Origin: Streptomyces armeniacus
GTDB taxonomy: Bacteria > Actinomycetota > Actinomycetes > Streptomycetales > Streptomycetaceae
Assembly: GCF_003355155.1 (NCBI RefSeq)
Contig: NZ_CP031320.1
Span: 1,288,369-1,352,368, forward strand
Direction of reading: 5' to 3'
Length of the DNA: 64,000 bases
This document shows, piece by piece, positions 36,501-43,080 of this stretch (position 1 is its first letter; every line of letters starts with the position of its first letter). A model generated the notes under the pieces. It was given only the letters and a program-made list of their open reading frames with translations. It was not told the DNA's origin and did no database searches. The position numbers and the translations under genes are program-made.

Positions 36501-37373
36501 ATTGCGCCGGGCGCCGTCGGCTCCGGTCAACGAGAGCGCGACCTTCATCTGGACCTGGTCGTCCGCGTCGAGGTGGTCGTAGCCGACGTATACGCCCGCG
36601 TTGTCGCCGTCGACCCGGTCGACAGCGGCACCGCCGTCGACCAGTTCGCCGTCCGCCCAGCCGTGCAGGGAGTCGAAGGCCTTGTCGAACCGGATGTTGA
36701 AGAACAGCTTCGTCTGGTGTCTGCCGGGGTAGCGCTCGCCGTGCTGGACCACGTAGCCCTCCAGCTCGCGGTCGCTGACCTTGGTGACGCGGGCGTTCTC
36801 CATCACGGCCTCGCCGAGGACGCCACCGAGGTTGACGATGATCTCGGCCGGTCCGGAACGGCCGTAGGTGTAGCGGTGCATGCCGACCCGATCCGTCGCC
36901 GTGAGCTCGGCGTCGACGTCGTAACGGTCGAGATGCAGCTTGTGGTAGCCCGGCTCGGCGATCTCGCTGTCGTCGTGCTCGACGTGGGACTGCCAGCCGG
37001 TGTCGCCGTCCAGCTTGGGCACGCTCTTACCGGACGTGGGCATGACCTGTACGCCGGACAGCTGCCAGTCGTGAAGATGGCTGAACCCCTTCACGTCGTT
37101 CTCGTTCTTCCGGTAGCCCGTGTTCCGCGCGTGGTGCGTGCTGGTGTCGGGACGGAGCTTGACCATGCCGAACGGGTTGCCGGCCGACTGGAAGAAGAAG
37201 AACCGCCCGATGTCCGCCTCGACCCACGGATTCACCAGCCCCACGTAGTCGCGCTTCTGCGGGGCCGCGGCAGCGGTGCTCGCCGAAGCCCGCGGTGGGT
37301 GATCAGCGCCCGTAAGCAGGCCGGCCGCGAGGGCGGCGGTCACCAGTCCGGTGAGCAGACGGCGAAATCTCAT
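33600..37373 (-). CDS. Secreted GH92-family glycoside hydrolase (alpha-mannosidase type) with two F5/8C domains and FN3
   Basis: 1257 residues. Signal peptide 1-31. GH92 N-terminal beta domain about 40-320 (YVGLVNPWVEADIG, GFSHLHDWQLSGVQVMP) and the helical catalytic part from 330. Within it, at about residues 530-662, an F5/8C-like carbohydrate-binding module is inserted (ATASASSQLDG, EWRSAGEGNPWIELAW, KVDSVRFTV); GH92 resumes at SRNWRNVYDKETGFSRP and includes HHDEDQGQMGAISALMAIG (acid region) and GNSADNQYIQRAKLNG. A bacterial Ig-like stretch follows (935-1020), then a second F5/8C (1036-1160) and FN3 (1168-1257). The usual SLWDT motif reads ALWLTQW, so this is a divergent member. Probably acts on host or fungal mannans; inference. 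Two LacI-type palindromes lie upstream. Confidence 0.88.
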   Translation of the reverse strand: MRFRRLLTGLVTAALAAGLLTGADHPPRASASTAAAAPQKRDYVGLVNPWVEADIGRFFFFQSAGNPFGMVKLRPDTSTHHARNTGYRKNENDVKGFSHLHDWQLSGVQVMPTSGKSVPKLDGDTGWQSHVEHDDSEIAEPGYHKLHLDRYDVDAELTATDRVGMHRYTYGRSGPAEIIVNLGGVLGEAVMENARVTKVSDRELEGYVVQHGERYPGRHQTKLFFNIRFDKAFDSLHGWADGELVDGGAAVDRVDGDNAGVYVGYDHLDADDQVQMKVALSLTGADGARRNLAAELPGWDFDAAKTESQDGWNEMLGRIDVRGGTERQQVKFYTDLFHVLCGRSVISDADGRYIDDTWNRDRVKRIPRDGKGRPEYAMYNYDALWLTQWNVNSVLGLAYPEVYSSFVKSQLRMYEDGELLPRAPVSGNYSMVMTGSPVTSFITGAWNKGIRDFDIEKAYEAMLDAQSLGGLYDKASSDYLNWGTGGNRSYLDLGYVSAEETGESAGQTLEYAHQDWALAQLANSLDKRGINASQYATASASSQLDGAHGAVRAVDGRPSRAPTDVEWRSAGEGNPWIELAWDEPRELRQIVLSDRADADSNVKAGVLEFSDGSRRVVRDIPTDGADKVVRFPSRKVDSVRFTVTGGEGENVGLDEIEAWDRTDVGDHLVERSRNWRNVYDKETGFSRPRHADGSWLKDFDPLSSRGFVQANSWQTTWFTSHDVMGLANVMGGEAAYADKLNYAFRRAEPARFFGSHGQGHVSYGNQPGLQAAHLFNYVGYPWLSQYWVRQVKEKTFGSIATDDGYGHHDEDQGQMGAISALMAIGLFEVTGAGRERPVYDITSPVFDEITIELNQEYYDGDRFRIVTHGNSADNQYIQRAKLNGARFDNAWFRHDQVAAGGTLELWMGPEPNKEWGVDELPPSESASEGNEPVLADDIRISGPERITEPYGSVSYDGKVTPDDTTFKKVFWSVTEPDGSPTKKAAIDPDGRLTVNHRDGEVLVTATAADSGRATSAQRVDLALDPELLRGNAARWPGVTATASSEYDSGHAARKAVDGVIGSPDAGDWASAGEQNPWLRLDWEKPVRADRIVLHDRAGVDDVNGGTLTFSDGSSVEVTDIPSDGSAKTVTFGMKSFDSVRFQAKGGTGPNNGLSEFEVHALPGTAGPPRDVSAEAGTGSATVSWKPPEFDGGVPVTGYAVTPYHAGEALEPVTAGEDATAVTVPGLMAGEGYTFTVTARTMSGSGQESRPSNEVRPE

Positions 37374-37580
37374 ACCCGTGACCTTCGTTCGCCGGGAATG
37401 CCGCGACGTGACCGCGGGCGCACGGGCGTACGAACCGTTCGCGAACGGCGGCCGGGACCCTCGGCCCGGCTCGGCGAAGCCGGCTCCGCCGGCGCTCCGC
37501 AGCGGTCCGGGAAGTGCCGGTGGCGGCCCGGCTGTTGGACTGCGCTGGCGTCATGCCGCATGGAGGAGCTTCCTCGGCTT

Positions 37581-37592
37581 GGTATCGATAAC
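37581..37592. promoter_or_regulatory. LacI-type operator candidate, proximal copy
   Basis: GGTATCGATAAC, 11 of 12 bases identical to the perfect palindrome at 37731-37742; 208 bases before the GH92 start. Confidence 0.55.
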
Positions 37593-37616
37593 AGTGGAGA
37601 GTGGCCGCGCTCCCTG

Positions 37617-37629
37617 GTGTTGTCAACAC
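37617..37629. promoter_or_regulatory. GTGTTGTCAACAC palindrome
   Basis: 13-base palindrome (odd centre) 25 bases from the proximal ATCGAT site; a candidate additional operator. Confidence 0.35.
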
Positions 37630-37730
37630 TCGCCGCAGGGTGCATCGCACACGCGGTGGCTACGACTTGTGGGCTTCGCCAGACCTGCAGGCAAGCCGTA
37701 CGTGCTGGTGCGGCACCCTGGCCCGTACGT

Positions 37731-37742
37731 GTTATCGATAAC
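37731..37742. promoter_or_regulatory. LacI-type operator candidate, distal copy
   Basis: GTTATCGATAAC is a perfect 12-base AT-rich palindrome in a GC-rich region; sugar-responsive LacI repressors bind such sites near glycosidase genes. No LacI gene is adjacent. Confidence 0.55.
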
Positions 37743-37788
37743 GGTCCGACTGCCGCCGCGCCCGCCGGACGGGCGGCCGTTCAGCCGG

Positions 37789-38850
37789 TCAGGACCCCTG
37801 CGCCAGGGAGGCGGCCTCGGCCGGGGAGACGGCCTTGCCGAAGGCCCGCACATCGTCGACGGTCCCGTCGACTCCCCGGAAGAACTCGTTCTCCCCCAGG
37901 CCGCGGCCCACGACGAAGTCTCCCCCTGTCGCGAAGTCCTCTTCGTGATCGACCGATTCACCGGGGCGGCCGTCGACGTACAGGCGGACCTTGCCCGCGG
38001 CCTCGTCGTACACACCCGTCAGATGCGTCCACTGCCCCGCATCGACCTCCACGTCCGAGACGGCCTCGTCCGCGTCAGCGTCGACGTCGTCCGAGGGCCC
38101 TTCCGGAATCCGCATCTCCCACTGCGACTCCTCCGCGTCGTACTGGAGCAGGAAGCCGCTGGACTCCGCACCGTCCTGGCTCACCACCGTCTGCGATCGG
38201 TCCGTGCTGTTCAGCTTCACCCGCGCCGACACGGAGAAGCTGCCTCTCGTGTCGACCAGAGGGCCGTCCGACGCCAGGAACTGGTTCCCGTCGAACTTCA
38301 GCGCCCCTCCCGTCACGGTGCTCGCGGAGGACGGGCCGACGAGCGTGCCGTGGTTGCCGTTGCCCGAGGTGTCGGGGATGACCCCGCCCTCGACATCGTT
38401 GAAGAGCCACTCGACCGCCGAGCCGTCAGCGGGCGGCCGGGGGCGCCGTTCCCCGCCGGGCTTCGAGGGCGGCCCGGCCTCCTTGGAGGGCTTCGCCTTG
38501 GCTTTCGCGGTGGGCGGCGCGGTGGGCGTGCCCGAAGAGGCGGGGGCCTTGGACGACGGTGACGGTGAGGGCTGGGCAGGCGGTGCCGGCGACTTCTTGC
38601 TCTGCGGTGGCCCCTCCGGGGAGTCGTCTCCGGTGAAGCTGAAGACGAATACGGCGGCGACTCCGCCGAGCGCGGCGACCGCCACACCCCGGACGAGGAG
38701 GTCGGTGCCCCGACGGCCTTTCCTACGGGTGCCAGTCGTGCGTGTGCCGGTGCCCGGCGGGCCGGAGACGGCGGGGCGGTTCGCGCGGGTCGCGGGGTTT
38801 CCGGTGCCCGGGGTTCCGGTGCTCCAGAGCTTCGTCGCCAGGGCTTTGGA
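37789..38850 (-). CDS. LamG/concanavalin-like domain membrane protein, 5' end missing
   Basis: 354 codons visible; the 5' end is cut by adapter sequence at 38851, so the N-terminus is unknown. What remains: a basic stretch (RTTGTRRKGRRG), one transmembrane helix (VRGVAVAALGGVAAVFVFSF), a Pro/Ser/Lys-rich linker, and a LamG-type jelly-roll domain at the C-terminus (WLFNDVEGGVIPDTSGNGNHGTL, FSVSARVKLN, TVVSQDGAESSGFLLQYD, HLTGVYDEAAGKVRLYVDG). The LamG part should be outside the cell and the missing N-terminal part inside; in relatives that part may be a kinase or sigma-like domain, which cannot be checked here. Any ORF extended through 38851-39228 is artefactual. Confidence 0.7.
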   Translation of the reverse strand, partial: SKALATKLWSTGTPGTGNPATRANRPAVSGPPGTGTRTTGTRRKGRRGTDLLVRGVAVAALGGVAAVFVFSFTGDDSPEGPPQSKKSPAPPAQPSPSPSSKAPASSGTPTAPPTAKAKAKPSKEAGPPSKPGGERRPRPPADGSAVEWLFNDVEGGVIPDTSGNGNHGTLVGPSSASTVTGGALKFDGNQFLASDGPLVDTRGSFSVSARVKLNSTDRSQTVVSQDGAESSGFLLQYDAEESQWEMRIPEGPSDDVDADADEAVSDVEVDAGQWTHLTGVYDEAAGKVRLYVDGRPGESVDHEEDFATGGDFVVGRGLGENEFFRGVDGTVDDVRAFGKAVSPAEAASLAQGS

Positions 38851-38941
38851 CTGTCTCGTATACACATCAGACGCCGCCGACGAGGGCTGAGGGGTAGATG
38901 TGGGCGGGCACCCGCAGCTCGGGGATGTGTATAAGGGACAG
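38851..38941. other. Illumina Nextera adapter sequence (assembly artefact)
   Basis: 38851-38869 matches the reverse complement of the Tn5 mosaic end at 17 of 19 bases and runs on into the read-1 adapter through 38883 (30 of 33). 38892-38912 resembles the reverse-complemented P5 primer (about 15 of 21). 38923-38941 is the mosaic end again in forward orientation (17 of 19), preceded by GCTCGG as in the read-2 adapter. Translations of this give the peptides MCIRDS and VYTSDAADE, well-known adapter-derived contaminants. Not genomic DNA. Confidence 0.95.
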
Positions 38942-38975
38942 GGGCTGGTCACCGGTGTGGCCGACGGGCGCGGCC

Positions 38976-40304
38976 TCAGAAGCGGCTGTAGAGCAGCCTG
39001 TTGGGTGAGTCGGCGCCGGGCGAGGTGACCTTGCTCTTGCTGCTCGCGTCCAGCATCGCCTTCGTCACGGTCGAGGGCGACGCCGTGGGGTGCGCGCCGA
39101 GGTAGAGCGCCGCCGCGCCGGTGACGTGCGGAGCCGCCATGGACGTACCGGTCATGGTGGCGGACGCCGTGTCCGACGCACGTCCGGCCGAGACGACCTG
39201 GTGGCCGGGCGCGAACAGGTCCACGCACTTGCCGTAGTTGGACGACGCCCAGCGCGCGTCCGTGTCGGACGTCGCAGCCACGGTCAGTACGGCGGGGGCG
39301 CGGGCCGGGGACTGCTGGCAGGAGTCCGTGTTGGAGTTGCCCGCCGAGACGGCCACGGTGACTCCGGCCTCGACCATGCCCGTGACGGCCGCGTCCTTGG
39401 CGTCGGTGGCGGCGCCGCCGATGCTGACGTTGGCGACGGCGGGCTTCACGGCGTTCTTCGCGACCCAGTCGTAGCCCGCGATCACGTCCGCGGTCGTGCC
39501 GCGGTTCTCGCAGTCCAGCACGCGGACCGCGACCAGCTTGGCGGACTTGGCGACCCCGTATGTGGCGCCGCCCACGGTGCCCGCGACATGCGTGCCGTGG
39601 CCGTGGCAGTCGTCGGCCTTCGCGTCGTCGTCGACGAAGTCCACGCCGTACTTGGCGCGACTGCCGAACTCCTCGTGGGTGATGCGGATTCCGGAGTCGA
39701 CGATGTACGCGTTGACGTTGGCGGCCTCGGAGTCGTAGCTGTAGCTGTCGCTCAGCGGGAGGTCGCGCTGGTCGACCCGGTCCAGGCCCCAGGTCGGGTC
39801 GTTCTGGGTGCCGTTGCCGCGCTCGACGCGGTTCTGCTCCACGTACGCCACGGCGGGGTCGGCGGCGAGCCTTCGCGCCTCGTCCCGGTCCGCGGTGACG
39901 GTGAAGCCCTTGAGCGCGGTGGCGTACGTGCGCTGCACGGCGGCGCCGCGCGCGTCCGCGTCGTCGAGCAGGCTGCCGGCCAGCTCGCGTACGGACGTAC
40001 GGGACTTGAGCCGCGCCGAGTCCGCGGCCTCCTCCCCTGTCTTCTTCATCACGACGATGTACTCACCGTCTATCGTGCCGGGTGCGTCGGCGCCGCGTAT
40101 CTCTCCGACTCCCGAGCCCCCGGGACCCGGAGTGTCCGCGGACTCCAACGCGCCTGCGCCGACGGCGGTGCCGCCGATCAGGACGAACGCCGCCGCCGAG
40201 GCGACGGCTATTCGGGATTTCTTCTTCGTTCTCTTCGCGTGCTGCAACGGAGCGAGCCCTTTCGGTCGGGCGTGCGATGGCTGCTCCGTTCTAGCCGTAC
40301 ACAT
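38976..40304 (-). CDS. Secreted S8-family subtilisin-like serine peptidase
   Basis: 442 residues from the first ATG; a TTG at 40247 (LQHAKRTKKKSR, giving 423 residues) better suits the signal peptide and leaves the dyad at 40294-40329 in the promoter. Signal segment RTKKKSRIAVASAAAFVLIGG; inhibitor-I9 propeptide about 75-150 (YIVVMKKTGE ... AVAYVEQNR); catalytic Asp in YIVDSGIR, His in CHGHGTHVAGT, oxyanion Asn in SAGNSN and Ser in GTSMAAPHV. All three catalytic residues are present, so an active exported proteinase-K-like enzyme is expected. 3' end lies 34 bases from the adapter segment. Confidence 0.93.
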   Translation of the reverse strand: MCTARTEQPSHARPKGLAPLQHAKRTKKKSRIAVASAAAFVLIGGTAVGAGALESADTPGPGGSGVGEIRGADAPGTIDGEYIVVMKKTGEEAADSARLKSRTSVRELAGSLLDDADARGAAVQRTYATALKGFTVTADRDEARRLAADPAVAYVEQNRVERGNGTQNDPTWGLDRVDQRDLPLSDSYSYDSEAANVNAYIVDSGIRITHEEFGSRAKYGVDFVDDDAKADDCHGHGTHVAGTVGGATYGVAKSAKLVAVRVLDCENRGTTADVIAGYDWVAKNAVKPAVANVSIGGAATDAKDAAVTGMVEAGVTVAVSAGNSNTDSCQQSPARAPAVLTVAATSDTDARWASSNYGKCVDLFAPGHQVVSAGRASDTASATMTGTSMAAPHVTGAAALYLGAHPTASPSTVTKAMLDASSKSKVTSPGADSPNRLLYSRF

Positions 40305-40329
40305 GTGGCACTAAGGGCACATGTACGGC
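40294..40329. promoter_or_regulatory. Inverted repeat upstream of the S8 peptidase
   Basis: GCCGTACACATGTG and CACATGTACGGC form an imperfect dyad (two-base bulge) around CACTAAGGG. If translation starts at the TTG 40247, it sits 47 bases upstream, where an operator would lie. Confidence 0.4.
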
Positions 40330-40671
40330 ATAGTCGACTTCCCAACTCACGGTCGTTGTCGAATCGTTATCATGCGCGTGCGGAGGGCCGTGAAACGGCG
40401 GCGTGCGGGGGGAGTTGGGCCACCGCGGGGGCCGTTCCCGTTCGCCCGCGGTTCGCCCGCGCTTCGTGCACGGTCCGCGTGCCGGGCGGGAGCCGCGCAG
40501 GTGCCGCGCGGGAGCCGGCGGTGTGCCGGTGGTTTGCCGCCGACCGGCGGCCGTACGTACGGCCGAGCCGCGCCGCCCTGGCGGGGCGGCGGGCCCTGCT
40601 ATCACATCCGGCGGACCGGCGCGAGCCCCCGCGTGGCCCGGCACCGGACCCTCACCACTAAGCTCTTGGAC
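40330..40671. other. Intergenic region between S8 peptidase and monooxygenase
   Basis: About 340 bases between divergent genes with no credible gene; promoters for both must lie here. No further repeat seen beyond the dyad at its left edge. Confidence 0.5.
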
Positions 40672-41955
40672 ATGCACATGTCCATGCAGTCGTCCGAGCA
40701 TGGGACGCCCGTCCACATCATCGGCGCCGGTCCCGGCGGCCTCGCCACCGCCGCCGCCCTGCGCGAACGCGGCATCAAGGCGGTCGTCCTGGAGAAGTCC
40801 CCCGCCGTGGGCGCCTCCTGGCGCGCCCACTACGACCGGCTCCGACTGCACACCACCCGGCGCTGGTCCACGCTCCCCGGACTGTCCATACCGCGCGCGT
40901 ACGGGCGCTGGGTCGCCCGCGACGACTACGTGCGCTACCTCGAGAGCTACGCCTCGTACCACCGCATCGAGGTCGCCACCGGCGTCGAGGTCGACCGCAT
41001 CGACCGCACCGGCGAGGAATGGACCCTGCACGCCAACGGCGGGCGACGGCTGTACGCCCCGGCCGTCGTCGTGGCCACCGGCCACAACCACACCGCGTAC
41101 ATCCCGGACTGGCCCGGCCGCGCCGCCTTCACCGGCGACTTCCTGCACGCGTCCCGCTACCGCGGCGCGGAGCCGTACCACGGCAAGGACGTCCTCGTCG
41201 TCGGCGCCGGCAACACGGGCGCGGAGATCGCCGCCGACCTCGCGGAGCGGGGCGCGGCGCGCGTACGGCTCGCGGTCCGCACGCCGCCGCACATCATCCG
41301 CCGCTCCACCGCGGGCTGGCCCGCGCAGGCGGGCGGCATCCTCTGCCGCCGCCTGCCGCCACGCCTGGTCGACCGCCTCGCGGCCCGCGCGTCCCGGCTG
41401 GGCGGCGGCCGGGACCTGACGGAGTACGGGTTGCCGCGGCCGCCGGGGGTGGTGGCGGCGGTGCCGGTGGCGGCGTCGGGGGCGGCTGGCGCTTCCGGCG
41501 CGGCTGGCGCTTCCGGCGCGCCTGCCTCCGTGCCTGACGCCGCGCCTGCCTCGGTGCCTGACGCCGGTGAAGCGGGGCTCTACAGCCGGGCGTTGCAGGG
41601 TGCGATCCCCGTGGTGGACGTCGGGATCACGGAGGCCGTGCGGAAGGGGCACGTACAACCGGTGGCCGCGGTACGGGCGTTCGACGGCGCGGACGTCGAA
41701 CTCGCCGACGGTACGACGGTCACGCCCGACGTCGTCATCGCCGCGACGGGCTTCAGCCGCGGTCTGGAACCGCTGGTCGGCCACCTCGGCGTACTCGACG
41801 CGGAAGGCCGCCCCCTGGCCCACGGCCCCCGCACCCACCCGGAGGCCCCGGGCCTCCACTTCACGGGCTTCACGAACCCGATCAGCGGGATGCTCCGCGA
41901 ACTCTCCCTGGACGCGGGCCGCATCGCCCGTGCGATCAGCCGCAACGCGGTCTGA
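40672..41955 (+). CDS. FAD/NAD(P)-dependent flavin monooxygenase-like oxidoreductase
   Basis: 427 residues (ATG 40672; ATG 40678 or 40684 also possible). FAD fold HIIGAGPGGLATAAALRE at residue 15, ATG motif VVVATGHNH, and a second nucleotide fold VLVVGAGNTGAEIAADL for NADPH. A third motif ATGFSRGLEPL lies near 360. The architecture matches YUCCA/CzcO-like class B flavin monooxygenases that oxygenate small substrates. About residues 262-300 is an Ala/Gly/Ser/Pro repeat linker (ASGAAGASGAAGASGAP, then PASVPDAAPASVPDAG) not expected in the family and encoded by short DNA repeats. Substrate unknown. Converges with the quinone oxidoreductase gene. Confidence 0.88.
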   Translation: MHMSMQSSEHGTPVHIIGAGPGGLATAAALRERGIKAVVLEKSPAVGASWRAHYDRLRLHTTRRWSTLPGLSIPRAYGRWVARDDYVRYLESYASYHRIEVATGVEVDRIDRTGEEWTLHANGGRRLYAPAVVVATGHNHTAYIPDWPGRAAFTGDFLHASRYRGAEPYHGKDVLVVGAGNTGAEIAADLAERGAARVRLAVRTPPHIIRRSTAGWPAQAGGILCRRLPPRLVDRLAARASRLGGGRDLTEYGLPRPPGVVAAVPVAASGAAGASGAAGASGAPASVPDAAPASVPDAGEAGLYSRALQGAIPVVDVGITEAVRKGHVQPVAAVRAFDGADVELADGTTVTPDVVIAATGFSRGLEPLVGHLGVLDAEGRPLAHGPRTHPEAPGLHFTGFTNPISGMLRELSLDAGRIARAISRNAV

Positions 41956-42040
41956 CTCCCCCGGTGGGTGGGGCGCTTACGTCACGTCGTGACACGTGAA
42001 CCGATTCCGCCGACTGACGGTACCCAGTGGCTGAGGGCCG

Positions 42041-42062
42041 TCCTCAAACGCCGGACGGGCTG
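42041..42062 (-). repeat. Dispersed 22-bp repeat, copy A (inverted to copy B)
   Basis: Reverse complement of AGCCCGTCCGGCGTTTGAGGA; recurs at 42117, 56828, 61980 and 62088. With copy B it forms a long hairpin between convergent genes. Confidence 0.75.
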
Positions 42063-42116
42063 GATTTGGCCGAGCTGGCAGCATCCGTCAGGTTGGCGGC
42101 GAGGTCAGCCACCTCA

Positions 42117-42138
42117 AGCCCGTCCGGCAATTGAGGAC
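42117..42138 (+). repeat. Dispersed 22-bp repeat, copy B
   Basis: AGCCCGTCCGGCaaTTGAGG then AC: two bases differ from the other copies (AA for GT). Inverted partner of copy A, 54 bases away. Confidence 0.7.
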
Positions 42139-42178
42139 GGACGTCCGCCACCGCGGCGGTGGCACCGACCCGGGGCGC

Positions 42179-43009
42179 TCACACCGCGTCGAGGAGGGCC
42201 GAGGCACCGGGCTGCCCCCGGCGGCATGGGGTCACGTGGGCCGAGAGGCCCGCGTGGCCCGGGGCCGCCGTCGCGTGGAGGACCAGGTCCGCGTCGTAGT
42301 CGCCGCCAGCCTCCCGCCGGTACGGAATCGGCTCGGCGTCCGGCAGCGTCCGCAGCCGCTCCCGCAGTGCCGCCGCCCACCCCTCCGCGTCGGCCTCCAT
42401 GGCGCGGTCCGCGCCGTACACGACCAGTGGCGGGAGCGCCTCCATGCCCGTGTACCAGAACGTCCCGTGCAGCATCGGGAACAGCACTTCGTCGATCTGC
42501 CCGTGGATGCCACGCGGACCGAAGCCGGACTCGCGGGCGCCGACGGAGGTGACGATCAGCGCGCGTTTGCCGGCGAGGCCGCCGTCGCCGTAGCGGCGGG
42601 TGCGGCCGTGGGCGTCGCGTATGCCGAACGCGAAGCCCTGGACCAGCACGCGGTCGAACCAGCCCTTCAGGATCGCGGGCGGTCCGAACCACCACAGCGG
42701 GAAGTGGAAGACGAGCGTGTCCGCCCACGCGATCTTCTCCTGCTCGGCGCGGATGTCGTCGCTGAGCGTGCCGCCCACGTACGCGCGTTCCTGCTCCGCG
42801 CCGACCACCAGCCGGTCCGTGGACACGTCCGGCGAGGGCTCCGGAGCGCGCACGTCGTCCGCGTCGATCACCGGCTTCCAGCCCATCGCGTACAGGTCCG
42901 AGACGCGGTGCTCGTGCCCGTGCGTGCGGAGGGTGCGGAGGCCCTCGGCCATCAGGGAGGCGTTCAGGGAGCGCTGTTCGGGGTGGGCGAATATCCAGAG
43001 AACCTTCAT
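42179..43009 (-). CDS. NAD(P)H-dependent quinone oxidoreductase (flavodoxin-like fold)
   Basis: 276 residues. Flavodoxin-like NQO1/MdaB/KefF group: MKVLWIFAHPEQRSLNASLM (FMN/FAD phosphate loop), DTLVFHFPLWWFGPPAILKGWFDRV (the flavin-contact motif), and GKRALIVTSVGA. Two-electron reduction of quinones or related electrophiles is expected. It is divergent from the first GlxA-type regulator across 71 bases with a shared inverted element, so it is the probable target of that regulator. C-terminal 30 residues (after AAPGHAG) are unusual for the family and run into the repeat-bearing 3' region. Confidence 0.9.
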   Translation of the reverse strand: MKVLWIFAHPEQRSLNASLMAEGLRTLRTHGHEHRVSDLYAMGWKPVIDADDVRAPEPSPDVSTDRLVVGAEQERAYVGGTLSDDIRAEQEKIAWADTLVFHFPLWWFGPPAILKGWFDRVLVQGFAFGIRDAHGRTRRYGDGGLAGKRALIVTSVGARESGFGPRGIHGQIDEVLFPMLHGTFWYTGMEALPPLVVYGADRAMEADAEGWAAALRERLRTLPDAEPIPYRREAGGDYDADLVLHATAAPGHAGLSAHVTPCRRGQPGASALLDAV

Positions 43010-43044
43010 GCACCCGAGCCTGCTGGACGGCCCCGTCCGCGAAC

Positions 43045-43080
43045 AGTGGCCAGATGGACCAGGTGTGAAAGAATATGGCC
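43045..43080 (+). promoter_or_regulatory. Conserved 36-bp element upstream of the first GlxA-type gene
   Basis: AGTGGCC followed by GACCA makes an inverted element TGGCC-AGAT-GGaCCA, 36 bases before the ATG. The second GlxA gene has the same-spaced TGGCC-CGGA-GGCCA (45471-45506). About 23 of 36 bases agree. Likely operator of both divergent promoters. Confidence 0.55.

Larger units (their letters stand above)
37374..37788. other. GH92 promoter region with palindromes
   Basis: 415 bases between the LamG gene stop and the GH92 start, both on the minus strand. No gene. Contains GTTATCGATAAC-type sites at 37731 and 37581 and an odd-centre palindrome at 37617-37629. Confidence 0.6.

Noticed and set aside
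35304..38381. 1025-residue open frame antisense to GH92 and LamG genes
   Set aside because: No recognisable domain; shadow of GH92.
38313..38867. Open frame beginning MCIRDS
   Set aside because: Starts in adapter sequence and runs in a shadow frame of the LamG gene.
38851..38941. Inverted repeats as ends of an insertion sequence
   Set aside because: The 19-base ends match the synthetic Tn5 mosaic end plus Illumina primer parts, and no transposase lies between them.
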